Origin: Lagopus muta
Taxonomy: Eukaryota > Chordata > Aves > Galliformes > Phasianidae
DNA length: 64,000 bases
Direction of reading: 5' to 3'
NCBI RefSeq assembly: GCF_023343835.1
Contig: NC_064440.1
Location: forward strand, 30,511,537-30,575,536
In this document: piece by piece, positions 11,774-64,000 of the stretch
Layout of the letters: each line of letters begins with the position of its first letter
Numbering within the stretch: the first letter of the stretch is position 1
Made by a program: the position numbers and the translations under genes
The notes under the pieces: generated by a model
What the model was told of the DNA's origin: nothing
Database searches by the model: none
The model's input: only the letters and a program-made list of their open reading frames with translations

Positions 11774-14700
11774 AAGAAAGTACATATATAATAAACTTTC
11801 TTAAGAGTTTCATAAGCATTATATGAATCTAAGATCCACACGTCAATCACAATTTAGAACAGTGGGACAAGTAAAATGATAAACTTGGTACTAACCCCGT
11901 CAACATCTCTCAAATATTTCCATTTATGTTAGTAAATGTCTGACTTTGCAGTCATGGTTAGACAAAAGCTATCTCAATTTGGTAGTGTTTCTCGGGAGAA
12001 ACAACCTTTCAGTTAGATCCTCCACTTCACATTTTCTAAATATTGCCAGGTATTATACCAGACAATATGCATTTTTAAATGTAAATCACTCTCTATTATG
12101 CATCATGAGATGCTGCAATAATTGTAAATTGGAGCAGTTACAGAATTTCATTTTTCACTGTAAAAGACATAGCACTCGATAATGTTTCCATTGGCTAAAG
12201 AATTACGTAATTCCTGATACTATATACATAAACATTTTGCTTCTGAAATGTAACTCTCTGAGAAGAAGGCTAAGACAATTATTTGATACTGTATTTTTAG
12301 TGGCTTCATCTTAATGCTTGCAGTATACATCTTATTTGCATTAGTTTCGACTCCAGGGCATTAATTTCACTCCAAAATACATTTTTTACGTTTATTTGAA
12401 AGTTTTAACGTCTCTCTAAAATATGTGCTATAAGAATACATCAATGCTTGTATGCCACTATAAAATTTATAGTGACACAAGTGCATGTGTTTTCTTTAAC
12501 CATACTATCAAGTTTAAAATGCAAAATCAAAGACTGCCTGTACATCCCTTCAGAAAAGTGGTCTCTTCAGAACCCTCCTGAAAGAATAACATGACTTGAA
12601 AGTGAATTTGGGATGTTATATCTATTGACATTCTCCGTATGCTCCATTTATGTATGCTACTTTTCTTTCTTTAACCAATCAAAGTGGAAATTAATGGATA
12701 TGGGAGAAGTAACTACTTGCATTTATTCTCAAATAGAACGTTGGAAAATAAAAATTGTTTAAATAAGTGTTTATGTAACTTAAATAAATGGAAGAAGTTG
12801 TCCATAGCTACAGTACATGTACCAACGAAATGTACCTCTTTATCTTGAAGAACAGCAAAATGATTTTCCAGTTGCCACAGTAAAATTAAGACATAGTTAG
12901 CAATGACATTAACAGGGCTACAAAAACCCTTTCACATCAGCTGAAGAGATCTTGACCATGTTTTGTTGTGCTGTTTTTCTTTTCTCCTCATCTCCTTATA
13001 GTGCCTAGACACACGAGTAGTCTAAATAATTTCAAGTCAACCCGATATGTACATGTAAGGAAGAAACACACAAGAATTAGAGCTATGGATCTGTCTGGCA
13101 GTCCCTTAAACCTCTTAACCTACTAAGTTTAAGACTGGGAAAAACAACCTTCTTGCACATAGATAATTAATTGACGAGGTGTGAGAAATAGAAGCCTGTG
13201 TAAGTAACTGCAGTTGTGTTTTATAGAAGTCACATTTTGAAGCGAGGATCAAAGCCTGACTCCCAGTTCCTTACTGTATTACTAGTAACATTACTAGAAG
13301 CAAATGCAAAAGCATGACCTTGCTCACGATAAAGACCTGGGAAATTCAGTGAAAACAGAATTTTGCCCTATGTTCTCTCAAATAAACTAATTAGATCTGA
13401 GCAACTTGTTTAAAATAGAAATGTGTGCATGGATAATATACAAACCAAGATGTGATATACAAACTGGCCCTCACAGCCTTTTTGCTGTCTCCCTTAACTC
13501 AAATGCCTTCATGGTCTAGTGAGTAAAAATGGACTTAACAACAAAAGCTATTCGTGGATTTTATAGCTCAGAAAGGAGGGAGAAATAAGAGTAAAATCAT
13601 GTTGTTCATTTTAGGTAATTCTGGGTTCACTGGACATTGCAACATTTATGGGAGAGATGCAGATGTGAATGAAAACCACAAATTACAAAATGGGTTTTTG
13701 TCCCTCTAAGAACTTCTTTTTTTTTTTTTTAAACACAAATCACATTAATTAGAGAAGGAATGCTTCTTTCTATATGTGGCTGAATTCTTTTTCAAAATAG
13801 AGAATAAACAAATCTCATATAAGGCATCTTTCTACCAGTTTAAGTATGTTCACTCTAAGATTTGTGCTACACATCTACATATGCGAGCCAAATACCTGCT
13901 TGATTTGCACTTACTTACTAAAATGCATACACACTTTTTATGTGCTCTTGTAAGTATATGAGGCTTCACTTTACTAGACCAGTAATGAGAGAATTAAGCT
14001 AAGAATAACTAAAACCAGTGGCTCGAGCCCACTCACATTATTGTATGTATATAAACCAGCAGTGATATGAAACAGTCTCTCTTCTGGCAATGAAATGTAC
14101 TGAACATAATTAAACATCTTTTGTGCAATCAAATATACAATGAATGAATTTGGAGCAAGCCAACTCGACCTCCTCTTTTAAAACCCTTTCATTTTGCCTG
14201 CTATACTCTGCTTCATTTGACAATCTCACTACTCTCTTAGGGTAGGTGGAAATGAGGCTAATGTACTGATGTAATCGAGACACAGGTGGCTGGCACACAG
14301 CATAGTTAAAACCATCCCTATTATCACTATTATCCCGCACTTGGATGTAGTCAACTATGCAATGTGAGAATTATTAACATCTTCTCCTAGGCGCATCAGG
14401 TAAACTGTCACTCAGGTAACCAATGGCTTTGCCAGAAACTGTAATCAGGCCAGCCCAAGTAATATACAGACTCAGACTCCAAACCCTGTGGGGGTTTCAT
14501 CTTTGGAGAAAGGTTTTCTCATCAGATGTGTCTGTGGGCAGCCATGGTCCAAAGGCTTGTCCCTAGTCATTCCTAAAAGGCACCATGCTGCCAAGACAGA
14601 GTGGGACATATGGATCTTGCTGCATGAAACACATAGTACAGTTTTTGGATCTTGCCCTGAATATTTTTGCTAGGTCCCATATAGAAAGTACATAATCTCC

Positions 14701-14925
14701 AGCCCTCTACCCCTCCTGTGGTGTAGGTTCAACCCCTTTTGTAGGGGACCTTGGGCCTGGAGGACAGTATCTGTAGCATCGAGAGGGAAAGCTCTAAACG
14801 AATCTCTAGACAGGAGAGCAGATGAGAGTGCACAACAGGCATCACATCTGGGATTCCACTGAATCATCTTTCTTGTATTTTTTGAGCAAGAGGAAAATCC
14901 CCGGCACAGTTAAAGAGTCAAGAAG

Positions 14926-14985
14926 GTTTTTGTTTTGTTTTGTTTTTTGTTTTTGTTGGTTGGTTGTTTTTTTTGTTGTTGTTTT
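14926..14985. repeat. TTTTG/TTG-rich low-complexity tract
   Basis: Built of GTTTT, GTTG and T-run units; inside the presumed ITGAV 3' UTR. On the transcript it is A- and C-rich. Confidence 0.85.
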
Positions 14986-15455
14986 ACAAAATTCAACAAG
15001 CCGTGGTCATTTTTGTGCAACTAGCTTTCAAGAGGTGGGAAATAAACTGTAGTGTACAGAAAAAAGTAACTGTTGAAACAACATGTAATCGTTCAAGTAT
15101 CTATGGAAGCTGTTAGCTTCAGCCTAATAAAAGGAGTCTGTGTAGTAGTTCATATAAAGTCGGTCTCTTAAAAACATGTCTCCTGCATCCCAATAAGCAA
15201 ACTCACAGCACTACGTTTTACTTAACAGTTTTCACAGGCAAATCAGTGCAGACGTGTTAGTCACATGTATGGACGTGATTAATACAAAAAGGAGGATTTA
15301 AATATATTGCTCTCATTATGTGTGTGCTGATATCTTCTGACACCACAATCCTTGCAGTCATGAGTGTTTTTTTTTTCCTTACGGGGGAAACCTGTATTTG
15401 TAACTAAGATGTAGGCATTTTAAGGTTTTAGAATGTCTTACAGATAAAACTCTGC

Positions 15456-55008
<39,553 letters not shown>

Positions 55009-56551
55009 GGCCCGCGGCGCTCCCGGCCCGGCCCCGCGCGGAGGAAAAGGGCGGCGCCGGCGCGGGAGCGGGAGCAGGAGCAGGAGCGGGCCGCTTCCTC
55101 TACTCCGCGCCCAGTTCCCTTTTCTCGGCGGGACGGCAGGAAGGAGGAGCGGCATCATGTGGTGCCGGGGGCGGGCCCCGCTCCCGCCGCCGCCCGGCCC
55201 CTCCGCGGCCCGTTCCGGGCGGCTCGACGCGGCCTGCTCCGGCGGCCGTGCCGTGGGAAGGCGGCCCCGCACGCGGGTGCGGTCCGCGGAGCGAGGGACC
55301 GCCGGAGAAGGAAGCGTCGAAAGCCGCGCGGGGAGCCAGCGCCAGCGACCCGAGAGTGGCCCGGGCGGCGGAGCGGCGGTGCTCGGGCCTGCGGACGGCG
55401 GGGCGGAGCCGGGCTGCGGAACGGCGGACCGCGGGGCTGCCGCTGCCCGTCCTAGCTCCGGGAGGGACCGCTCCCGCGGGCGGCAGCCCGAGCCCTCCGA
55501 AGGACTGGGACCGCTCCCCGACGGCTCGGGGACCGCTGATGAGATATCGGACTCGGTTCGAGCGCAGAGTGTTCTGCTTTGCTTTATAGTTCCGCGGTAG
55601 GAACTGCGCGGCGTACGGGGCCGGCCGTTCGGAGTGAGCCCAGCTGGCAGCAATCCTCACCGAAAGACGGAGAAAATAATAAAGCGGTCAGAGCACGTGT
55701 AGGCAGCCTCTTACGGCCAGAATTCGTGCGACGGAGCTGCCCGTTAACCCGCTGGACAGAAGAAACACCGTTTCGTAGCCAGCGAGCATTCCTGAGTTTT
55801 GATGTAATCGGCTTCGTTCAGAAGCATGATATTGAAACGTTGACCCAGGACCACTTAGCATGTTATTTTTTGCTTATCTTTCAAGGGCTTATTGCTCTCA
55901 AAGGACCAAAGGACCTTCCCCTCTTCTCTTCCCCCTCACCCCCACAAAAAAAGAGAAAAAAAAGGAAGTGTGCTTTGTCACCAATTGCACAATGAATCAC
56001 ATTTCAGAATTAGCATCAGCTTCCTGTTTATCTTGGAGGGCAAATTTACAGCACTGCACTGTTCTTGGTGATGCCTACTTAGTCTGTGTTCACTGATAGC
56101 CCATTGTGGTGGCACACACATGAAAGAAAAAAAGGGAAGGATTTCAGGGAGAAGAACTGAACATTGGAGTGATAATTTTAGTTTCTCACCTACTAGAGAA
56201 AGTTGCTTTAAGTAAAAACTTCAATTCCATTGTATATTGTTATGGTCAGATTTTATGAAAATGCGCAAGCTAAATTAAGTAATCAGTTATGAAGTCTCAC
56301 AGCCTGCCTGTCTGCAGTCTGACACACTGCAGCACAAGGACAGAAAGGGGCCTGTGCAGGTAAACGCATGGCACCGCCAGAAAGAAGGACCTGGTCATTC
56401 TGTGTTGCTGTCAGTTGTTCTTACTGTCAAGTGATAATAATTTCTTGAGGAAATCAACTGAAAATCTATAATTTTGCCAAAAACAGGAGAGTTCCTATGC
56501 CCAGGCTCGACACTTGTTGCTGATTTTCCTTATCTTGTCACTTCTCCATAG

Positions 56552-56645
56552 GTAAAATCATGACGAAGAATAACTTTTATGATGCAGTGACTTGTCTCTC
56601 ACAGCTGTTACACCATGGACCTGATCAAAGCAAAACTTCAGATAG
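56552..56645 (+). other. Exon-like block right of the ITGAV promoter
   Basis: Pyrimidine-rich acceptor (CTTATCTTGTCACTTCTCCATAG) and donor GATAG then GTAAAT. One frame is open across all 94 nt; it contains an ATG at 56560 in a good context starting MTKNNFYDAVTCLSQLLHHG. Unspliced, the frame ends in a stop right after the donor. No family recognised; may be chance or a divergent non-coding RNA. Confidence 0.2.
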
Positions 56646-59600
56646 GTAAATAAGTTTCTAAATCTTAGCAAATACTAAAAGCATAAAATAACAAAATACT
56701 CAATATGTCTGTAGATTTGGCAAAAGGAGGATTTATTTTCTCTGTTTGATCATATGCCTTCTCATTACACAAACAGCAAGGGATATGAAAAGATTAAGAT
56801 ATATGATATGATTAAGATATGAGGGCTGCTTACTGAATGGTAAATTTTGTCTTCCCAAGAAGTGGCTGTGCAGCACTGCTGCACACTGTCAGTGGATGGA
56901 TAAGTGAAAAGCCAGGGGAGTAATTTAGCCGTGGCATACATCAGAGGTTGCTCATCCCCAAGGATACCTTCATCAGACGGTTTCCTCTCCTCAGTAGGAC
57001 AGTTTCTTAACAAGTCTATCTGCCTGCTATCACTGGGGCAGGGAATGCTGCCCGCTCTTCCCCTGACTCAGCTCCCACACCACAATGAGTCACACACCAG
57101 GACGGGGCACTGCCTGGGCTGCTGCATTGCACAGAACCCGTCCATCGCTCCGGGCAGCCCGCAGCTCTCCTGCCTCCACCTCAGCATGGAGAACAGAAAC
57201 GCAGGCCTGGGGTGCACTTCCAGTCAAAGTATATCTCACTAGAAATTGAAACAAGCATTTTCTATTGCTAAAAAAGTGATTGAGGCTATAGCTGGCACTG
57301 AGTTATTACATCTGACAGAATCACAGGCAAAGGAATGATGGCCCCAAACAGACTTTGTATCAGTCTAAAGCAGGAAACACCCTTCTAGTAAAAGTGTAAT
57401 TTTTTCCTTGCTAACTTGTTTAGCTCTCAGTATGATTAACAAGTAGATTAACAGCTAGTAGAACTGTGTTACGCAATGCAAACAAATTATATGCTTCTAT
57501 ATTTGCTCTACCGACTACTTTTCAATCTGCAGTCTGCTAAGGCATAGAGCAGTGGAAAGTAGCCACTAGGAAGTGGGCAGAACAGTGACAGCAAGCTGTG
57601 ACCTTGCTAGCTTTTCCTTATACAACTGATCATTAACACAGTTGAGTAAGGCTTTGCAGGATGCCAGGCATATTTGGAGAACTCATTGCTCCTTTTTAAT
57701 TTTTCCTTAGCTTTCAGCCTGTAGAATGAACAGAGTATTTCAGCATATATATTTATTTTTTTTTATTGCAATCCTGTGTTCCTCTCTCGTAATGTTACAA
57801 TCATGACAGAAACAGCCAAAATCCCGTAATTCAGGATAAGTTAAAAATATGCATTCCACAGTGGTTCTACTTAAAAGGCCCTCAAAAACATCCCATGCTA
57901 AGGGAAAAGCTTCCGCTTCTTAGCAGATCCAGCATTTTTCAGATCCAGCTCTACTAACATCTGGAGCACAGAATGGATTGCCACTGACTTGTTTGTTGAT
58001 ACTGTTGTTGGCTGGCAAAAGGCGTCCTTCAACCATAAGAGAGCTCTTCTCTTTTGCCATCCAGGCATTCAGATTCACAGAGCAGTTTACTTGCTCTGAG
58101 CAGACCTTTAAGAAGTAACTCAGTCTCTAGTACAGCAGTAGAAAGCAAGCTTGACTAAAAATGGTCTTATCTTACTACTTCAGTGTTATTTTTGTCTAAC
58201 ACTCATCAACTAATGCTTATTTTCTTTAAATTCCCTGAACACTGCAAACCACAAAAGCACCACTGGGTGAGGCAAAACCACCACAGCTGTGTTGTGAGCT
58301 CAGGTTGTTGTGGTTCCACCAGGGTTCACCAGTCCAGAAAAACCCCACTCATTGGTTACTAGAACATCTCAGGCAAAGTTTCCTCTAGCAATAGGAGAGT
58401 GTCAATAAAAGCAGTTTCTAACTGGTGAACCACGCTCAGGGCAAAGTTTGAGATCTTCCAGTTGGAAAGGAAATGAGTCGGATCCAGGCTGTTTTCTGGT
58501 TTGCTCAGTTGTGATAGCCACATTACCTCAGTGTTAGTCAGCGTCTCCTCCATCCCCGCTGAGCGTTGCAGAATGCTGGTTACTCAACAGGAGTTTTTGT
58601 ATGTTGGGATTTCAGATCACTCAGTTCAGAAGCAGCTCCACACAATCTACAAAGGGATTCACATCTCTTCTATCTGACAAAATCAGTGTTACAAATCCCA
58701 TCTTCCTCAGATTTTAGTTTACAGATCTTTAGATCCAACAAATCAACTTAACCTGATGTTGCTCAGTAAAAACCCCAAAGACTTGAATATCTTTTTAAAC
58801 AGCATTTATACTCTGGAGAAAAGGATCGAAAGGAAGAAATACAATAATATATGTAAATATGACCCCATTTCTTTTGGAGATAGGGAAAGCCTGGGAAGCC
58901 ACCACACCAAACTCCAGCCAACAGGCGGGGCTGTGAAGCTGGGAAAACACATTTTGAAAATGTGTTGTGATGTGTACATAGAAGACTTCAACCCACACTC
59001 AGCTGTTACTGGAAAGCAACTCTACCTGGCAGAAACACATCTGAAATAGAGTTCTGCCTGGAGCAAGGAGAAATGGAATGCTTCTTACAGCCCTGATCTA
59101 CAGGCACGAAGGATGGGATCTTGTTTGCTTCAGTTTTCTTTATTCTGTTTTTTTTTTTCCCCTCCTTTATATTTTTATGGTTATCTTTTAAAACTGTTTT
59201 GGCTTTTGCCTAGCCTGCGATGTCCAGGCGTTGGTTCCAATAGGCTCTGAGCTGGGTGCTACTGGCTGAAGAATTCCTGGAATGTAACTTCTGTTCCCCA
59301 TTTCTACCAAAAGAAATTTGCCAGTTAATGTTGACAAGTTACAAGTGACAGAATACACAGACAATTCTTTGCCTTAATAAAGACCGTATTTTAAAACTTC
59401 TCCCTTTTTTTTTACCATCTATGGATTCTTGTTCCACTTCCTCCTGCCTCCCATACATACCAAGAATGTGCACCCATCTATTTATAGCACATATTCTGTC
59501 AAACTGTAGCTTTATGTTTCCTGTGTGGAGGACACTTTGTGGGTCACATAACAGAATCGCTCTTCACAGAACACAGACTTTCTATAATGACAGGAAAAAG

Positions 59601-60168
59601 ACTGGAAACCGATATAAGGCTGATATGATTAAACAGCATGCAGTTGTAGTAGTGGGTGTAGACACCCCCTAGCTCTTTATTCAAGGAAAAAGTTCACAAA
59701 GGTGAGACCTCTGCAGTTAAATAAACCCCTCTGCACCCCTTACAGCCTGTCCCTCCTCAATTTCGATTCATCTGACATACTAGAGATAATGCCTTTATTA
59801 TGTCATTTCTGACCAACTTTTCTCTTGATTCCACAAACAAAACCTCAGAGTCCCACCACGAGAGCATGCTACTGGGCAGCACGGAGCTCCACAGCACACC
59901 CACTGAGCAGCCAAAGGCAGAAGGCAGCCAGCTGGAACACACAGCAGACACTCAGCCCATCAGCACAGAGCAGAGGTCAGGCAGAAAACTCTCTGCAACA
60001 GCGTGTTCATGCTTGGAAGGGAGAGAAGACAACAGAAGAAAGGGGTGAAGAGAGAAGATCAAAGGTTTCTTGCTGAGAAATATGGCTGTTACCCAATTCA
60101 TGTCTGAGATGTTAAGGAGGCATTCAGTTGCAGCCACGAAATGATTAAATAGAGGTCAGTTCATCTTT

Positions 60169-60210
60169 TGTTGTTGTTGTTGGTTTTTTTTTTTTTTTTT
60201 TTTAATTTTT
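60169..60210. repeat. TTG/poly(T) low-complexity tract
   Basis: GTTGTTGTTGTTGG followed by a run of about 20 T, in the spacer upstream of ITGAV. Confidence 0.85.
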
Positions 60211-62256
60211 AAAGTCTACTCTTCACTACCCAGTCAAACTACTTCAAATTTAAGTGTTTCCAAAGTTAGCACAAATCTTTGTTTAAGAGCTTACAGGGAA
60301 TTTGGATTATTGTGTAGACACACTACAGCAGTATTTTACATTCAATCTTGTGTGCAGTGTTCAGACTGCAGAAATGACAGCCTCAGTGTCGGGATATAAA
60401 GCAAGGAATAAAACAGGAATGGAAGTGAAGTGCAAAGAGGACCAAACACTCTCAGGTCAGAGAACTATAAGGTTTCAGATAACTTTCTACAACTGCAAAA
60501 TGTGCTCTACAAGCATATCATACACTGAAAATACAGTTTCATTTTAACACAAGCCCAAGGATGTACAACTGGTAGAATATATTTCTCTAATGCCTTATTG
60601 TACAAAGAATACCATTTTGTCTTGTGAACTTTTTACAGTAGTTTGCCCTGTGTCTTTCCGTGTGTCCTACACAGAAATCTAGGAATGTTTTAGAAGTTGT
60701 ATACTTCATCTTCCACTATATCTTGCTTTATTTTAAGAGTTCACCTTGACACTTTTCAAGTTGAATTTGGTTCTGTTTGAAAATATTTCTTTAGTTTCAT
60801 GCCAGCCTTTCTCAAACCTGTGTCCAAATATATTGCACTGCTTGAATGTTCTCAGCCACAGATGCCTGAAGTCTCTTTAACACAAATGAAATGCTGGTAC
60901 ATATGATCAAAAGAACTGATTATTTCAATAATGCATTATGAAGGAGCCTGTTGTGTTCACATATTAGGACTATAGCATCATAAATGAATAAAACATCTTG
61001 GCCCTGTTGCTAACACCAGCAACAGCCACTCTCTGTGAAAAGACAGAACTTCTATTGAAAGGCAGAAACTGGAAGTGACAGAAAATAAGCCAAGGTCACT
61101 TCTAAGCCTCTAATACTACCAGGGGTGGGGGGAAGAGAAAGGTGATTTGCAGATATCACTGTAAAAAGCACTTAATGGGATCACAACTACATCAAGCACA
61201 TCCGGCACATTACTAGGAACAAAGACCATTTGCTCCACTAAAGATTCTGCTGATTAAGGCCCATTCATAGAAAAGTCTCATGCACTACTGGGGAGGTGAA
61301 GTTGCTAATTTTGTACACAAGTTTTTCTAGCATGGAAACGCAGTAAGAAATGGTATCCTTCAAACTGAAATACTTACTTATTTTCAGTATCAATTCCTCT
61401 TCTTGGCACCAAGTCAAAGCTGAGGAAGACATAAGATGTTGCTTCTGCTAAGTGTTTTCCCTGGAGATCAAATACTTTAAGTTAGGAGACATGTTCCAAA
61501 CAAAGCGTGTCAGCTGCTTGCAAAGCTTAGGCTGCTTGCTAAAAGATGCTGGAAATGTAAAGGGATTCAGAGGGGAGAAAAGGAAGAAACATGATTGAAA
61601 AAAAAAAAAAGCCATTGAGAGACTCATATGCACACACATACACGAGATAAACTTGCATTTGAAACAATGAGATTGCTCATCTTACAGCTGTAATAAAAAG
61701 AGAGGGAAAGGAAGGTCTAACCTTGTAGGAATGTCTGACTGAAGTTCCATTAAGCTATCCCAAAGAAGCACATGAATATTAGCAGTTTATGAACTGTGCC
61801 ATTATTTATTTGCAAGATAATTAAGCCTGCAAAAAACTAACACTTGCAAAACTTATTCTATTAGGCTATTTGTTTTTTTTTTTAAAGGGGCATTCACTTG
61901 GCAACATAAAAAGCAATCAGCCATCAGAATGTCCTACACAAGTTTTTTCAACACTTATTTCACACATCTGACTAAAGAATTGTGAAAGTACTCAGAAATG
62001 AGTGTATTTTATATGTGCAAGTTCTTTTTATGCAATCTATTTGTGAAATGAACACAATGGGATCTATAAGAATAATGCATTGCCAAGAAGAACATCACTG
62101 CTCCATCAAATGTTAATCGAATTCCCCCTTGATAAAATACAGCTGAGAAATGTCATCCAGTAAGAAATGATCTACTAATTGCTTGCAGTGGAAATGCTGT
62201 GATGGAATAGTTAAGGTCAACCTTCACATTTAATTTTCCTTCTTTTTTTTTCCCAG

Positions 62257-62315
62257 GCATTTACCAGCCATGTGTATTTAAAGTAGGAAGCTTTCTGAGT
62301 AACATCGAGGAGGAG
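62257..62315 (+). other. Exon-like block in the upstream spacer
   Basis: Very good acceptor (T-rich run then CCCAG) and near-perfect donor (GAGGAG then GTAAGT) 59 nt apart. One frame is open (IYQPCVFKVGSFLSNIEEE) and ends in phase 0. Read on into the block at 62840 it continues to a stop. Function unknown. Confidence 0.22.
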
Positions 62316-62839
62316 GTAAGTTACTTTTTCAATTATACAGCCCTCAGAAGTCCTATGAGAATTTTCAGTTAAAAGTGTCATCTTGTGACTGAAATGATTT
62401 TTGTCTTTCAAGCTTTAAAGTCAACAAGCATTCCACTTTCTTAACAGCAAACTGCTGTTTGAAACTACTATGAAAAAGTATGGGCTCTATGCAGATGTTC
62501 CCTGCACAGAAACAGAATGAAGGCAGAGAGCTACAAGCAGCATTTTTTCCCCAGGAGATATGAAAGCCCCATAGCTACACCACAGTTCTCACAAGGTTTT
62601 TTTTCCACTTAAGTTTGGGGGCAGAGATGAGGCAAACAGCAGAGCAGGCTGTGCGCACTGCACAGAATGAGTGAAGCTCCTCAGAAATGTTTCCTCCCTG
62701 GCCTATGAGTCTGCATAGCCTGACTTGAATCCTCTGGATAGAGCCTTCCCACAGTAGTAAGATGACTGGTTTTTTGACCCCTAAAAACACACAGGTGAAG
62801 ACACTGCTATCTCAGGATTTCTCATTTTTCTTTAAGCAG

Positions 62840-62916
62840 ATCTATGGCATCAGCTATTCACTTTACATTGGAGGAATTACAAGACAATTGCATCTGTAGA
62901 AACAGCTTGTGGGTAG
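62840..62916 (+). other. Exon-like block in the upstream spacer
   Basis: Strong pyrimidine tract and GCAG acceptor, donor GGGTAG then GTAACA. In phase 0 it reads IYGISYSLYIGGITRQLHL then TAG at 62897-62899; another frame is open throughout. Unknown. Confidence 0.2.
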
Positions 62917-64000
62917 GTAACATTCAGGTGGACTTCATTTTAATCAGCTGTTCTTTTCCACAATTTACCTTCAGTAAGGTCTTAGCACCCATTTCTAATT
63001 GAGCATTTAATGACTGAAACTCTATTAGCTGCTAATGTAGCCTTTAACTCATGAAAGCATTTTTCAACTAGTTACATTTAAGCTTATCTTCAAGCAAAAG
63101 GAATAAGCAGCAGCATAATGCTAACAATCCTCAGAAGCATGCCTGAGTGCTACATGAACGCTTCTTGAGAAGCACCCATCCTGCTTTTGTGGTTAGAGAT
63201 CTCTACAGAGCCAAGAGGCCAAAGCAAAAGCAAGCAGAGTCTGTAAAAATGCTAGAATCAAGCCAAATCAGAGGGGCAGCAAACTATTGCTTCATGACCA
63301 CAGAGAGTTAAGCCCAAACTTAATGCCCATGAAAACCGTTATTTTTTCTATTAAGTTATGGTTATTCAATTTATGTAAATGCTACGCAACGTGACTATAT
63401 CCTACTATTTAGTTTCAACATACACAGCAGGGTATGCACTGCACTGAGCCCTTTATACTGAACTCAAAAAGGGCACATCCTGCTCATTTATTTTTACATT
63501 CCTTCAGCTGAAATGAGCTAACCTGCAAAGTACAAATAATTTAAGAACATGGTTGCAATTGTGAAGATGTAACATGTTTACATCACTGAAACAGACAAGA
63601 TGACAGAAATCAGTATTACATGCTGCATATTGGTCTCCGGAACAAAATATAGCCATTTCAATCCTTAATAATTATTTTATTCCCATTTAAAATATACAAC
63701 TTTGAAAAATTAGGCATCATACATTCAAATTTGAATTGCATTCTTAAGTGTCCTGAAATCCAGATAGCCTATTTCTGGTCAGTATAATACAATAATCTGT
63801 CAACACTCTTCGTTTATGGCCACAAGAGAAAACTGCAGGAATAAACATTTATTATCTGATACTGCAGCTTGTCTTTAAACACTTACATTTAGGAGTCCAT
63901 TCCAGTAGACCTCTTTTCCCCAAACATTGTTTTCTTGTTTCTATAAGAGAAAAAAAATTCCACAAAGATCCCAAAAAGGGCAAAAAAGGTTGAAGTCAGC

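Larger units (their letters stand above)
9553..15455 (-). other. ITGAV: ITGAV 3' untranslated region and downstream flank (end not fixed)
   Basis: AT-rich DNA after the stop codon with no exon-like frame. AATAAA hexamers on the minus strand lie at 12722-12727, 12391-12396, 10986-10991, 10028-10033 and 9553-9558, so the 3' UTR could be about 2.7 to 5.9 kb; the human one is, from memory, about 3.6 kb. The sites at 10986 and 10028 are followed by GU- or U-rich sequence, as expected of a cleavage site. Also holds T tracts at 11752-11773 and 13717-13730 and a TTTTG/TTG-rich stretch at 14926-14985. The true end cannot be read from DNA alone. Confidence 0.6.
55660..64000. other. Intergenic region upstream of ITGAV
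   Basis: AT-rich DNA with no recognised protein-coding gene or repeat family. ZC3H15, the gene upstream of ITGAV in human, was looked for and not seen here. Contents are a low-complexity T tract (60169-60210) and the plus-strand exon-like blocks listed separately. Confidence 0.6.

Overview
The window is vertebrate nuclear DNA, almost certainly from a bird of the chicken/galliform type. The signs are CR1-type LINE fragments, short introns (several of 84-116 bases), two sharp CpG islands in AT-rich DNA, and an integrin whose inferred protein has the length I recall for chicken alpha-V (1034 aa). No bacterial, phage, CRISPR or viral element was seen.

The main content is one complete gene on the minus strand: ITGAV, integrin alpha-V. 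I placed all 30 coding exons by hand, from the start codon at 55008 to the stop codon at 15456. Every junction is GT-AG, all phases join, and the exon lengths sum to 3105 nt (1034 codons plus stop). The protein has a 19-residue signal peptide, a seven-blade beta-propeller with four calcium loops, thigh, calf-1 and calf-2 domains, a furin-type heavy/light chain site (R872-x-x-R875-R876), one membrane helix and a GFFKR tail. The CpG-island promoter lies around 54.2-55.6 kb. The 3' untranslated region runs left from 15455, with several possible poly(A) signals down to about 9.5 kb.

Left of ITGAV, on the same strand, a second CpG island (about 6.0-7.0 kb) holds a signal-peptide first exon (6453-6597) ending in a good splice donor. 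Gene order (ITGAV then FAM171B in human) makes FAM171B exon 1 the best call; 1-6452 would then be its first intron.

Right of the ITGAV promoter (55.7-64 kb) no known gene was recognised. This is probably the spacer towards the next upstream gene.

Repeats are sparse: three CR1 pieces (29.8, 34.2 and 47.4 kb), a large TA microsatellite beside exon 25, a 7-bp purine minisatellite in intron 4, a 19-bp triplication at the edge of one CR1, and scattered poly(A/T) tracts.

The least ordinary signals are on the plus strand. One is a possible spliced transcript leaving the FAM171B CpG island (first-exon-like block at 6225, exon-like blocks at 7440 and 7702, last block from 8613, and a well-formed poly(A) signal at 8739). 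The other is a weaker set of exon-like blocks to the right of the ITGAV island. Both are hypotheses that RNA data could settle.
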